Below, piece by piece: positions 23,931-32,136 of a stretch of 64,000 bases of DNA. This DNA comes from Gemmatimonas sp. (lineage in GTDB: Bacteria > Gemmatimonadota > Gemmatimonadetes > Gemmatimonadales > Gemmatimonadaceae). Within the stretch, counting starts at the first letter, position 1, and each line of letters starts with the position of its first letter. The stretch is taken from contig NZ_JAJTHI010000015.1 of NCBI RefSeq assembly GCF_021298855.1, forward strand, positions 1 to 64,000. The letters run 5' to 3'. Both the position numbers and the translations under genes were made by a program. Under the pieces are notes generated by a model that had not been told where the DNA came from, searched no databases, and saw only the letters and a program-made list of their open reading frames with translations.

Positions 23931-25532
23931 ATGATCTCTCGCGCCCTCGCCGCCGCTTTCACGCTCGCGCTGCCGGCCGTCGCCGCCGCGCAGCAGCCGC
24001 CCAAGCCCACGCTGATCGTGCAAATCACGATCGACCAGCTGCGCCCGGACTACCTCGAGCGGTGGGGGCCGCAGTTCACCGGCGGCCTGAAGCGCTTCCT
24101 CACGCAGGGGGCCTTCTTCACGGAGGCGTTCCACGACCACGCCACCACCGAAACCGCGCCGGGACATGCCACGCTCTGGTCGGGGCGCATCCCCGCCAAC
24201 ACCGGCATCGTCATCAACGACCTCGGCGTGGCCGACGCGCAGACGCCACTGCTGCTGGGGCGCGGCGGCGGGGCGTCGCCCTGGCGCTTCCGCGGCAGCG
24301 CACTCTTCGACTGGATTCGCGCGCGCGACCAGTTCTCGCGGGCGCTCTCCGTCTCGCGCAAGGATCGCGGCGCCATCCTGCCGCTGGGCAAGGCCAAGCA
24401 GCAGGTGTACTGGTACGGGCTCGACGGGCGCTTCACCACCAGCCGCTACTACGCCGATACGCTCCCCACCTGGGTGCAGCAGTTCAATGCGCGCGATGGC
24501 GCCGCCAAGTACCTCGGCCAGACGTGGAATCCGCTGCTCCCCGCGTCGGCGTACCCGGAGCGCGACAGCGTGGCCTACGAACACGAAGGCAAGGACATCG
24601 CCTTCCCGCACACGCTGGGTACCGACCGGCGGCGCGGCCTCGATTCGCTGTCCTCCTTCCCCTGGATGGACGACTACACGGTGGACATGGCGCTGGCGGG
24701 AGTGGTGGCCATGGAACTCGGCAAGGGGCCCACCACCGACGTGCTGGCGCTGTCGCTCTCCACCACCGACGCGATCGGCCACGCCTGGGGCCCGGACTCG
24801 AAGGAGCTGCACGATCAGGTCCTGCGCGTCGATCGGCTGCTTGGCCGCTTCATCGATTCGCTCTACGCCATGCGCGACTCCACGCGCATCGTCTTTGCCC
24901 TGGGCGCCGATCACGGCGTAACGCCGTATCCCGAAGCGTCGTTTGCGGGCACCGACCCCAACCGCGGCCGGGTGGATGTGCGCCCGGTCATCGATGCGGT
25001 ACGCAGCGCGCTGGTGGCCCGCGGACTCGAGACCGATGCGCTCGTCTATCAGGACAAGATGATCATGGTGGATCGCCGCCGGTTTGCCGCCAAGGGGATC
25101 AACGCCGACTCGGTCATCACCGTGGTGCGCCGCGGGCTCCTCGCGCTGCCGGGGATGGCCAGCGTGTATAGAGTGTCGGAGCTTGCGGCGGCGGCCGCGC
25201 GCGGTGACAAGGTGGCGCGTCGCTGGCGGAACTCGCTCCCCGCCGACATGCAGGTGGCGCTCACCGTCACCTTCAAGCCCGGCTACTACGTGTTCACCAC
25301 GCGCTACGCCACGCACGGCATGCCCTACGACCTCGACGCCAAGATCCCGGTGCTCTTCCTGGGACCGGGGGTGAAGCCGGGGCGCTACACCATGCCCATC
25401 CGTTCGGTGGACGTGGCGCCGACACTGGCCGAGCTGGCGCAGGTGGTGCCCATCGAGCGCATCGACGGCACGGTCCTGTCTCAGGTCCTGACCACCCGGC
25501 CGGCGGTCGGCAGCCCCGCGGCGCGTCGCTGA
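23931..25532 (+). CDS. PafA-like secreted alkaline phosphatase
   Basis: 533 residues with a signal peptide (about 1-20). Alkaline phosphatase superfamily: metal Asp35 in QITIDQLRPDY, nucleophile probably Thr75 in TETAPGHATLWSG, further metal sites in LSTTDAIGHAWGP and GADHGVTPYPEA, and a C-terminal His in YATHGMPYD. A Thr nucleophile is typical of the calcium-activated PafA phosphatases of Bacteroidetes and relatives. Releases phosphate from organic esters in the periplasm. It directly follows palindrome B3. Confidence 0.88.
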   Translation: MISRALAAAFTLALPAVAAAQQPPKPTLIVQITIDQLRPDYLERWGPQFTGGLKRFLTQGAFFTEAFHDHATTETAPGHATLWSGRIPANTGIVINDLGVADAQTPLLLGRGGGASPWRFRGSALFDWIRARDQFSRALSVSRKDRGAILPLGKAKQQVYWYGLDGRFTTSRYYADTLPTWVQQFNARDGAAKYLGQTWNPLLPASAYPERDSVAYEHEGKDIAFPHTLGTDRRRGLDSLSSFPWMDDYTVDMALAGVVAMELGKGPTTDVLALSLSTTDAIGHAWGPDSKELHDQVLRVDRLLGRFIDSLYAMRDSTRIVFALGADHGVTPYPEASFAGTDPNRGRVDVRPVIDAVRSALVARGLETDALVYQDKMIMVDRRRFAAKGINADSVITVVRRGLLALPGMASVYRVSELAAAAARGDKVARRWRNSLPADMQVALTVTFKPGYYVFTTRYATHGMPYDLDAKIPVLFLGPGVKPGRYTMPIRSVDVAPTLAELAQVVPIERIDGTVLSQVLTTRPAVGSPAARR

Positions 25533-25577
25533 CGCGCGATCCGCGCACCAACCACCGCCCCGCCGCGTTCACCACGC

Positions 25578-26168
25578 ATGACGAGCCTCGATCGCGCCTT
25601 CGACGAACTGCGCTTTGGCGGGCAGCGCACGCTCAACCTGCGGGCGCTGCAGCCCACGGCGCTGCAGGCCACCGCGCTTGCGGAACGCTGGTTGCGCGAG
25701 CAACAGGTGCTGGGGGCCGACGAGGCGCTCGTGATCACGGGGCGCGGCAACAACAGTGTGGATGGCTACTCGCCCGTGCGGGAATCGATCGTGCGGCTGC
25801 TCCCCTCCCTCCGTCGCCGCAACGTCATTGCAGGCTACGCCGAGCATACCCCGGGCTCGTTCGTCGTGACCTTTGCGCCGGTCACGGCGCTCTTCGAGAC
25901 CCCCAAGCGCCGCCGCGAGAAGCCGGCGCCACCGCCGCGGCCCCCCAGTCTTCACGGACTCGACGACGAGACGGTGCGGCAGCTGCGTGACGTGGCCGTG
26001 CTGTCGTTGGCCGTGCTGGGGGTGAACGCCCCCACGCGCGCGCAGCTGGAAGACGAAATGCTGCGCCAGTTCGCCGCTCTCTCCGCGGCACTCCCCGACG
26101 GGGCCGATCGCGAGGCGCTGCTGCAGCAGGCGCTGCTGCGCGCCGCCGAGGAGTACGAGGCGGGCTGA
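25578..26168 (+). CDS. Smr-domain-like protein
   Basis: 196 residues. The N-terminal 110 residues read as an Smr fold (LNLRALQPTALQATALAERWL, then LVITGRGNNS, then an arginine-rich helix and a FVVTFAPV strand). The usual HGxG is altered to TGRG, so nuclease activity is doubtful. A proline-rich hinge (about 114-125) leads to a helical tail with acidic C terminus. 46 bases after the phosphatase gene. Moderate confidence in the family, none in function. Confidence 0.65.
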   Translation: MTSLDRAFDELRFGGQRTLNLRALQPTALQATALAERWLREQQVLGADEALVITGRGNNSVDGYSPVRESIVRLLPSLRRRNVIAGYAEHTPGSFVVTFAPVTALFETPKRRREKPAPPPRPPSLHGLDDETVRQLRDVAVLSLAVLGVNAPTRAQLEDEMLRQFAALSAALPDGADREALLQQALLRAAEEYEAG

Positions 26169-26214
26169 GGTCGCGGGACAGCGAGATGCCGCCACCGGCC
26201 GTAGCATTGGGGAT

Positions 26215-28383
26215 ATGGACACCACACCTCAGTCAATCCGGCCCACCATGACGCGTGCCCCCCTGAGTTCCCGCCTCATCACCACCGGTCTCGTACTGGC
26301 CATGCCGGCCGTGGCCCGCCTCGAGGCTCAGTCGCTGCCGCCCATGCCGGGCTATGCCCCGGCAACGGCGGCCGCGCAGCGACAGCTCGAGCAGGCCGCC
26401 ATTGCCGGCCCGGTGGCCTCGCGGGCGCGCGCCCACTCGGCGGCACTGTCGAAGGAGCCGCACGTGGCGGGCACGCCGGCGCAGCAGCGCACCGCCGACT
26501 ACGTCATGGCACAGATGAAGGCGATGGGGCTGGACACGGAGCTGCGCAGCTACGCCGTGTGGCTGCCGCACGCCACGGCCGTGTCGGTCACCATCCTCGG
26601 CTCCGACCCGGTGGCCCTCGATCTCACCGAACCGCCGGTGGCGGGCGATGCCGCGACGCAGCTGCCGCAGTATCTCACCGTGAACGGCTCGAGCGGCGCC
26701 GGGGTGGGCGAAGGAGAGGTGGTGTTCGTGAACTTCGGGCTCATCGAGGACTACGCCACCCTCGATTCACTGGGCGTGAGCGTGGAGGGCAAGGTGGTGC
26801 TCGCGCGCTACGGCCGCAGCTTCCGCGGCATCAAGGCGCGTGAGGCGCAGAAGCGCGGCGCCGTGGCGCTGCTCATCTATACGGACCCGCTCGACGACGG
26901 CTTCGTGACCGGCGATGTGTATCCCGAGGGACCCATGCGGCCGTTGCGGGGCGTGCAGCGGGGGAGCGTGTTCAACGGCACCGGCGATCCGCTGACGCCG
27001 GGCTACGCCAGCACGCCGGGGGCGCCGCGCCTCACCCCCGAGCAGACGGCGCTGCCGCGCATTCCCGTCGTGCCCATCAGCGCCGCCAACGCGCAGACGA
27101 TCCTCGCCGCCGTGCGCGGCACCGACATTCCGCGCAGCTGGCAGGGGGGCATGGCACTGCGCTACCACGTGGGGCCCGGACCGGTGCGGCTGCGTGTGTC
27201 GGTCACCACCGATGCCGCCACCAACGGCACCAAGCAGATCCACAATACCCTCGGCTATCTGCGCGGCACCGAGTTTCCCGAGCAGTACGTGTACATTGGC
27301 GCGCACCGCGACTCGTGGGGACCGGGGGCGGCCGACAACATCAGCGGCACCGTGAGCGTGCTCGAGGCGGCGCACGCCCTCACCGACCTTGCCCGGAAAG
27401 GGCAGCGCCCCAAGCGCACCATCGTCTTCGCCACGTGGGATGCGGAGGAGTGGGGGCTCATGGGGAGCACCGAGTACGTGGAAGACGACTCGCTGCGACT
27501 CCAGCGCGGCGCGGTGGCGTATCTCAACCAGGATGTGTCGGCGCAGGGGTCGCAATTCGGCGGCGGCGGCAGCCCCAGCATGCGCGCCATCCTGCGTGAT
27601 GTGGTGAAGAGCGTGCCCGACCCCAAGGGGCGTGGCTCCGTGTACCAAGCGTGGCGCCAGACCAGTGGCACGCGCGCCGATTCGCTCGAGCCCACCATGG
27701 GCGACCCGGGGGGCGGCAGCGACTTCGCCGGCTTCTACAATCATTTCGGCATCCCCACCGCCGACTGGGGCTTCGGCGGGCCCGCCGGTACCTATCATTC
27801 GGCGTACGACACCTTCGCGTGGATGGAGCGCTTCGGCGATCCGGAGTTCCTGTATCATGCCACGGCGGGGCGCATCGGCGCGGCGTTCGCGCTGCGGCTC
27901 GCCAACGCCGAAGTGCTGCCGTACGACTACGCGGAGTTTGCGCGCACGATGCGCCGCTATCTGGCGCCGGTCGAGCGCGGCCTCGCGCAAAAGGGGTGGA
28001 GCAGCGCGCCGGTGGGCTCGCTCGCGACGGCCATCACCACCCTCGAACGCGCCGCCGTGGCCTTTGCCGCGGCCCGGGACACGGCGCTGGCGGGCACGCT
28101 CAGCAAGGCACAGCGCACCGCGGCCAACGCCGCGCTGCTCACCGTGGAGCGCAGCTTCGCCCGCGACCGCGGGCTCAAGAGCCGGCCGTGGTATCGCACG
28201 CTCATCTACGCGAGCGATGTGGACAACGGGTACTCCAGCATGGTCTTCCCCGGCGTGAACGAGGCCATTCGCTACGGCACCGAGGCGGAGACGCAGGCCG
28301 AGGTGGCCGATCTGGTGTCGCGTTTCGAGGCCGCGGCGAAGGCACTGGATACGGCGCGGGCGGCCCTGGCCGGCAAGCGGTAG
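26215..28383 (+). CDS. Secreted M28 metallopeptidase, glutamate carboxypeptidase II (PSMA)-like
   Basis: 722 residues. After a signal segment (about 16-40) come a PA domain (about 130-260), the M28 catalytic domain and a C-terminal dimerisation domain, the PSMA order. Zinc residues are readable: H and D in GAHRDSWGPGAADN, the catalytic E-E in TWDAEEWGLMGS, D in DFAGFYNHF and the last His in TYHSAYDTF. Cleaves C-terminal residues from peptides, probably for nutrient scavenging in the periplasm or medium. The true start may be the ATG at 26248 (position 12). Confidence 0.9.
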   Translation: MDTTPQSIRPTMTRAPLSSRLITTGLVLAMPAVARLEAQSLPPMPGYAPATAAAQRQLEQAAIAGPVASRARAHSAALSKEPHVAGTPAQQRTADYVMAQMKAMGLDTELRSYAVWLPHATAVSVTILGSDPVALDLTEPPVAGDAATQLPQYLTVNGSSGAGVGEGEVVFVNFGLIEDYATLDSLGVSVEGKVVLARYGRSFRGIKAREAQKRGAVALLIYTDPLDDGFVTGDVYPEGPMRPLRGVQRGSVFNGTGDPLTPGYASTPGAPRLTPEQTALPRIPVVPISAANAQTILAAVRGTDIPRSWQGGMALRYHVGPGPVRLRVSVTTDAATNGTKQIHNTLGYLRGTEFPEQYVYIGAHRDSWGPGAADNISGTVSVLEAAHALTDLARKGQRPKRTIVFATWDAEEWGLMGSTEYVEDDSLRLQRGAVAYLNQDVSAQGSQFGGGGSPSMRAILRDVVKSVPDPKGRGSVYQAWRQTSGTRADSLEPTMGDPGGGSDFAGFYNHFGIPTADWGFGGPAGTYHSAYDTFAWMERFGDPEFLYHATAGRIGAAFALRLANAEVLPYDYAEFARTMRRYLAPVERGLAQKGWSSAPVGSLATAITTLERAAVAFAAARDTALAGTLSKAQRTAANAALLTVERSFARDRGLKSRPWYRTLIYASDVDNGYSSMVFPGVNEAIRYGTEAETQAEVADLVSRFEAAAKALDTARAALAGKR

Positions 28384-28411
28384 GCGGCGGGAAACATCGG
28401 GGAACAGCGGG

Positions 28412-28506
28412 GAACAGCTCGTCGGAGCCCACGGCGCCGCGGCGGCACGGAGGGAACGCGATGACCTTGCCGTGCTCCGTGATTCCGCGCATCCGTGTCT
28501 CCGACG
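28412..28506. repeat. Palindromic intergenic element, A family copy 1
   Basis: Outer CGTCGGAG (28420-28427) pairs with CTCCGACG (28499-28506), and inner CACGGAG (28446-28452) pairs with CTCCGTG (28475-28481). The preceding GGAACAGCT matches the start of the other A copies near 40.9, 45.8 and 48.3 kb. It lies between the M28 peptidase and rhodanese genes. Confidence 0.7.
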
Positions 28507-28541
28507 CGCATGATTTCAGAACCCATTCACCAGAACCAATC

Positions 28542-28862
28542 GTGGTCGAACATCAATCCGTTCAGGACATTGCCGCGCTGCTCAAGAGCGACACCCCGCC
28601 GCACATCATCGACGTGCGTGAGCAGTGGGAGTGGGACATCGCCCACATCGAAGGCAGCACACTCATTCCGCTCTCCACGCTGCCGGCGCAGGTGCACACG
28701 CTCGACACGTCGCGCACGTACGCGCTGCTTTGTCACCACGGCATGCGCAGCGAAATGGCCGCCAACTGGCTGGCCCAGCACGGCTTCGCGTCGCTCATCA
28801 ACATCGACGGGGGCATCGACGCGTGGAGCCTCGATGTGGACCCGTCGCTTCCGCGGTACTGA
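28542..28862 (+). CDS. Single-domain rhodanese-like sulfurtransferase
   Basis: 106 residues from GTG 28542 (the ATG at 28510 is out of frame). A complete rhodanese fold: IIDVREQWEWDIAHIEGS near the N terminus and the active-site loop CHHGMRS with the catalytic Cys. The C-x-x-G-x-R-S loop fits GlpE/PspE-type sulfurtransferases rather than phosphatases. Cytoplasmic, as there is no signal peptide. Sulfur acceptor unknown. Confidence 0.88.
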   Translation: MVEHQSVQDIAALLKSDTPPHIIDVREQWEWDIAHIEGSTLIPLSTLPAQVHTLDTSRTYALLCHHGMRSEMAANWLAQHGFASLINIDGGIDAWSLDVDPSLPRY

Positions 28863-29045
28863 CGGCCCACTGCCTCACGCTGGCCGCCGCCTCCTCGTAC
28901 TCGCGCGCTGCCTGGCTCCTGCGGGGTTGCGCGTGGGGCTCCTGTTCGCCGCACCGGTTGAGTGGCCCACACCCCGGATTCGGACTAACTTTTGCGGCTG
29001 GCCCTGAAACGGCCGGTTCTGTTCGATCTACGTTTTGGAGTGTTC

Positions 29046-29819
29046 ATGCCCGAGTTCGGAAGTTGGGCGAGCGACTGGTGGAAGCCGGTCGTATTCGTTC
29101 TGGTAGCCGGTCACCTCACGAATATCTGCGTCACGCTGTTCCTGCACCGGTCGCAGACCCATCGCAGTGTGGTCTTTCATCGCATAGTGGAGCTGCCCAT
29201 GCGGGTGTGGCTGTGGCTCACCACGGCGACGAAGACCAAGGAGTGGGTGGCGTGCCATCGCAAGCACCACGCGTACGCCGACCGTGAGGGGGATCCGCAT
29301 AGCCCGGTGGTGGAGGGGCTGCGCAACATCCTGCTGAAGGGGGCCTTCTACTACCGGAATGCCGTGCGGCAGCCGGGAATGCTGGAGAAGTACGGCAAGG
29401 GCACGCCCAACGACTGGATCGAGCGGCACCTGCTCGACAAGCGGTCGAACCTGGGCATCTTCCTCATGCTGGCCATCAACATCTGGCTCTTCGGCTGGTT
29501 CATCGGCCCCGTGGTGTGGGGGATCCAGATGATCTGGATTCCCTTCTGGGCGGCGGGGATCGTCAATGGTGTGGGGCACGCGCTGGGCTACCGCAACCAT
29601 GACGTGAAGGACGAGAGCCGCAACATCTCGCCCATCGCCATCATCATTGCCGGCGAAGAGCTGCACAACAATCACCACGCCGATCCGCACAGCGCGAAGT
29701 TCGCGCACCGCTGGTTCGAGTTCGATATCGGGTGGATGTACATCAAGCTGCTGTCGCTCTTCGGGCTCGCCGAAGTGAAGTACGCGCGCGTCGGCGCGCA
29801 TGTCCGCGTGGCGGAGTAA
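29046..29819 (+). CDS. Membrane fatty acid desaturase (delta-9 type)
   Basis: 257 residues from ATG 29046, with GGAG 6 bases upstream; the longer frame would need a TTG. The three His boxes of the di-iron site are present: HRSQTH, HRKHH and HNNHH, plus HALGYRNHD. Hydrophobic pairs near 12-32 and 135-175 fit four membrane helices. Introduces a double bond into saturated acyl chains, adjusting membrane fluidity. Two bases before the YggX-like gene. Confidence 0.92.
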   Translation: MPEFGSWASDWWKPVVFVLVAGHLTNICVTLFLHRSQTHRSVVFHRIVELPMRVWLWLTTATKTKEWVACHRKHHAYADREGDPHSPVVEGLRNILLKGAFYYRNAVRQPGMLEKYGKGTPNDWIERHLLDKRSNLGIFLMLAINIWLFGWFIGPVVWGIQMIWIPFWAAGIVNGVGHALGYRNHDVKDESRNISPIAIIIAGEELHNNHHADPHSAKFAHRWFEFDIGWMYIKLLSLFGLAEVKYARVGAHVRVAE

Positions 29820-29821
29820 CC

Positions 29822-30100
29822 ATGGCCGATGTGAACTGCACCCGGTGCGGGACCACCCGCGAAGGCTTCGAACGTCCGCCGTTCCCCGGCGCCATCGGCG
29901 CGCGCGTCGTGGGGGAGATCTGCAAGGAGTGCTGGGGGCAATGGCTCAAGCAGCAGACCATGCTGATCAATCACTACGGGCTGAACGTCATGGACCCGCA
30001 GGCCCGCACGTTCCTCACCCGCAACATGGAGGCCTTCCTGTTCAAGGCCGGGCAGAGCGACGACGTGGATACGAGCAAGCAGGGCACGATCACCCATTGA
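29822..30100 (+). CDS. YggX/Fe(2+)-trafficking-like protein with a four-Cys set
   Basis: 92 residues from ATG 29822. The core LKQQTMLINHYGLNVMDPQAR, shortened here to its recognisable ends LKQQTM and NVMDP, plus FPGAIGARV, is that of oxidative damage protection protein YggX. Enterobacterial YggX has one N-terminal Cys; this one has two CxxC pairs, C6-C9 and C34-C37, which could bind iron or zinc. Likely protects Fe-S enzymes or moves iron. Cotranscribed with the desaturase, which itself needs iron. Confidence 0.82.
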   Translation: MADVNCTRCGTTREGFERPPFPGAIGARVVGEICKECWGQWLKQQTMLINHYGLNVMDPQARTFLTRNMEAFLFKAGQSDDVDTSKQGTITH

Positions 30101-30162
30101 GGTCGATCCTCCTCCAGTGCTCCCCACATCACTGATCGTGGGCGCGCGGAGCACCAGGTGCC

Positions 30163-30212
30163 GAACGCGAAACGCCCCCGCCGGCAATGGTCGGCGGGGG
30201 CGTTCGCGTTCG
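30163..30212. terminator. Strong hairpin after the YggX-like gene
   Basis: Perfect 13-bp core stem AACGCCCCCGCCG (30171-30183) with CGGCGGGGGCGTT (30192-30204), extended outwards by GCGAACGCG..CGCGTTCGC pairs. It lies between convergent genes (YggX-like on plus, zinc-ribbon protein on minus). No T tract. Confidence 0.7.
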
Positions 30213-30286
30213 CGGGTGGTGGACTCGTCGCGATGCGTCGGGTCGAACAAGCGCCGGGGGAGCGGCGCCCTGAAGCAGCGATTCGC

Positions 30287-30496
30287 TCAGTTCACGCCAG
30301 CGATGTACCGGGCCAACCGCCCGCAGCTGGTGCATTTGAGCGTCACGTGCGAATGCGGCTGGGGCGGGGCCTGGGCCGGATCGCGGGAAATCTGCCCCTC
30401 ACAACTCGGGCAGCTCAGGGGAAGTCCGGTACGATCCGCTGCAATGAGATGCAGCGCCTGGGCCGGGTTGTACGTGTTCGGACGGGGCTTGCGCAT
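30287..30496 (-). CDS. Small zinc-ribbon protein
   Basis: 69 residues from ATG 30496, chosen because GGAGG sits 4 bases upstream; a start 10 codons earlier lacks one. Two CxxC knuckles, LSCPSCEG and LKCTSCGR, separated by a proline-rich loop, form a zinc ribbon. No other domain. May bind nucleic acid or assist another protein. Minus strand, alone, with an AT-rich upstream region. Confidence 0.7.
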   Translation of the reverse strand: MRKPRPNTYNPAQALHLIAADRTGLPLSCPSCEGQISRDPAQAPPQPHSHVTLKCTSCGRLARYIAGVN

Positions 30497-30539
30497 CACG
30501 CCTCCAAACGGAAAGTGCGCGGCCAAATAGGGGAGTGCT

Positions 30540-30720
30540 GGCCAGCGACCGATTAAGGTATATCCCCCTTTTTTCCCGCAACACTACTTTAAGTACTTTT
30601 GCGGTAACAACTAACCGGTATGCGCGATTAATGATGGTTTTTCCCTAGGAACATACGGTCCACTATTTGCTCGGACTGTGAGACTTGCACCGCCCAATTC
30701 CGGTACGCTGACCGCTTATC
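30540..30720. other. AT-rich intergenic region upstream of the zinc-ribbon and marR genes
   Basis: About 180 bases far poorer in GC than the surroundings, containing T and A runs (30566-30572, 30637-30643) and a hairpin CCGCAA..TTGCGG (about 30576-30603) with AAGTACTT inside. It probably carries divergent promoters, but I could not fix a -35/-10 pair with confidence. Confidence 0.45.
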
Positions 30721-30802
30721 CGGGTTTTGTTCCCAACGGGCCGCCGACCGCCCCGGCGGCACCCGCCCTTGCGTATTGCATCGGGTTCGCTGAGGCTTCC
30801 GC

Positions 30803-31330
30803 ATGGCCACCACCGCCCGCCCCGCCCGCGACTCGCGCCCGCTCAGCCAGCACCCGGAAGCGCACGAGCCGGCGCTCGACGACCGCACCGCGGCCGCGCT
30901 GCGGCTGTGGGTCATCATGGCCCGGGCCCACACCGCGGTAGCGGCGCACGCCGCCGCCGACGTATCGCGGCATGGGCTGACGCTGGCGGAGTTCGGCATC
31001 CTCGAGGCGCTGTATCACCGCGGGCCGATGCTGCTGGGCGAGGTCCAGAAGCGCATTCTCGTGTCGAGCGGCGGCATCACCTTCCTGGTGGACCGGCTGG
31101 TGGCCAAGGAGCTGGTGGAGCGGCGCAGCTGCGAATCCGATCGCCGGGCGCGCTATGCGGCGCTCACCCCCAAGGGGGTCGCGCTGGTGGCGGACATCTT
31201 CCCGGCCCACGCCGCCGTGGTGGCACGGGCCATGGAGGGGATCAGCAGCGAGGAGCAGCAGCAGGTGGCCGACCTGCTGCGCGACATGGGGCGGCACGCG
31301 GCCATGATGCCGGGGCCACACCACGACTGA
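30803..31330 (+). CDS. MarR-family transcriptional regulator
   Basis: 175 residues. The winged helix-turn-helix is readable as LTLAEFGILEALYHRGPML..LGEVQKRILVSSGGITFLVDRL, followed by the wing RRSCESDRRARYAALT. The N-terminal 25 residues are a charged extension. The gene precedes a yceI gene by 108 bases, and the palindrome lying over that promoter is the likely binding site. The ligand is unknown; related MarR-YceI pairs respond to phenolics or oxidants. Confidence 0.88.
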   Translation: MATTARPARDSRPLSQHPEAHEPALDDRTAAALRLWVIMARAHTAVAAHAAADVSRHGLTLAEFGILEALYHRGPMLLGEVQKRILVSSGGITFLVDRLVAKELVERRSCESDRRARYAALTPKGVALVADIFPAHAAVVARAMEGISSEEQQQVADLLRDMGRHAAMMPGPHHD

Positions 31331-31359
31331 CCCGTCGCCGACGCGGTTCGGGCGCCCCC

Positions 31360-31402
31360 TTGACGGGGGCTTTCTTTCCCGGTTACATCTCATAACTGAG
31401 AT
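31360..31402 (+). promoter_or_regulatory. yceI promoter overlapped by a MarR-type palindrome
   Basis: TTGACG (31360-31365), a 17-bp spacer and TTACAT (31383-31388) form a plausible promoter. ATCTCA-TAAC-TGAGAT (31387-31402), flanked by GGTTA/AACC, is a 16-bp operator palindrome covering the -10 and start site, so protein bound there would block initiation. The repressor is inferred to be the MarR protein upstream. Confidence 0.7.
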
Positions 31403-31438
31403 AACCGCAGTCAGTCCAATCAGCCCCGAGGTAATTCC

Positions 31439-31951
31439 ATGCAGTGGGTCATCGATCCTGCGCATAGCCAGATCCAGTTCGCCGTGAAGCACCTCGGCAT
31501 CTCGACCGTGCGCGGCACCTTCGATCAGTTCAGCGGCACCATCACCGAGGAGAACGGGCAGGCGGCGTCGGTCACCGTCACCGTCGACCTCGCCTCGCTG
31601 GATACCGGGAACGCGCAGCGCGACGGCCACCTGCGCAGCCCCGACTTCTTCGACGTCGAAAACCACCCAACGGCCACCTTCGCCCTCACGCAGTTCGAGC
31701 GCACCGGCGACGCCGTCACGGCCACCGGGGACCTCACCATCCGCGGCATCACCAAGCCCGTCACGCTCACCGGCGACATCGGCGGCCCGGCCAAGGACCC
31801 GTGGGGCAACCAGAAGGTGTCGGCCACGCTCGAGACGAAGATCCCGCGCAAGGAGTGGGGGCTGGTGTGGAACGTCGCGCTCGAGGCGGGCGGCGTGCTG
31901 GTGTCGGAAGACGTGAAGCTGTCGATCGATATCCAGGCGCAGCCTGCGTGA
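31439..31951 (+). CDS. YceI-family lipid-binding protein
   Basis: 170 residues with GAGG (31428-31431) as ribosome binding site. The full YceI pattern is present: WVIDPAHSQIQFAVKHLGISTVRG at the start (read in part: IDPAHS, VKHLGIS), LRSPDFFDVENHPTATF, and a closing VKLSIDIQAQ. There is no signal peptide, so this member is cytoplasmic. YceI beta-barrels bind isoprenoid or fatty acyl chains. Its promoter carries a MarR operator. Confidence 0.93.
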   Translation: MQWVIDPAHSQIQFAVKHLGISTVRGTFDQFSGTITEENGQAASVTVTVDLASLDTGNAQRDGHLRSPDFFDVENHPTATFALTQFERTGDAVTATGDLTIRGITKPVTLTGDIGGPAKDPWGNQKVSATLETKIPRKEWGLVWNVALEAGGVLVSEDVKLSIDIQAQPA

Positions 31952-31982
31952 TGGTACGCGGGGCGGCCACCGGCCGCCCCGC

Positions 31983-32118
31983 TTCTGGTTGAAAAGGCAG
32001 GGAGCAGGAAGAAGGTGGTCAGGACGAAGAACGGGGCCGGTGCATTCGCACCGGCCCCGTTGTCACTTCCCCCTTCCTCCTGATCCCTGCCCCCTGCTCC
32101 CTCCCTCGTCAACCAGAA
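31983..32118. repeat. Palindromic intergenic element, D type
   Basis: Ends TTCTGGTTGA (31983-31992) and TCAACCAGAA (32109-32118) are perfect inverted repeats. Inside, GGCAGGGAGCAGGAAGAAGG on the left is mirrored imperfectly by CCTTCCTCCTGATCCCTGCC on the right. A perfect terminator-like hairpin is at the centre. It lies between convergent genes. Confidence 0.75.
32033..32063. terminator. Terminator hairpin at the centre of the D palindrome
   Basis: GGGGCCGGTGC-ATTC-GCACCGGCCCC (32033-32058), an 11-bp perfect stem with 4-nt loop, followed by GTTGT. It serves convergent yceI and the PD40 lipoprotein gene. Confidence 0.75.
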
Positions 32119-32136
32119 CGGCGCGCAGCGCCTCCC

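Noticed and set aside
23316-25316. Long open frames on both strands across 23.3-25.3 kb, including one of 563 codons starting at 23480 on the plus strand
   Set aside because: Both run through the B3 palindrome and are out of frame or antisense with the PafA-like phosphatase, which has all its active-site motifs.
30129-30584. Overlapping plus-strand frames across 30.1-30.6 kb
   Set aside because: They cover the terminator hairpin and the antisense of the zinc-ribbon gene; only the latter has a Shine-Dalgarno and paired CxxC motifs.
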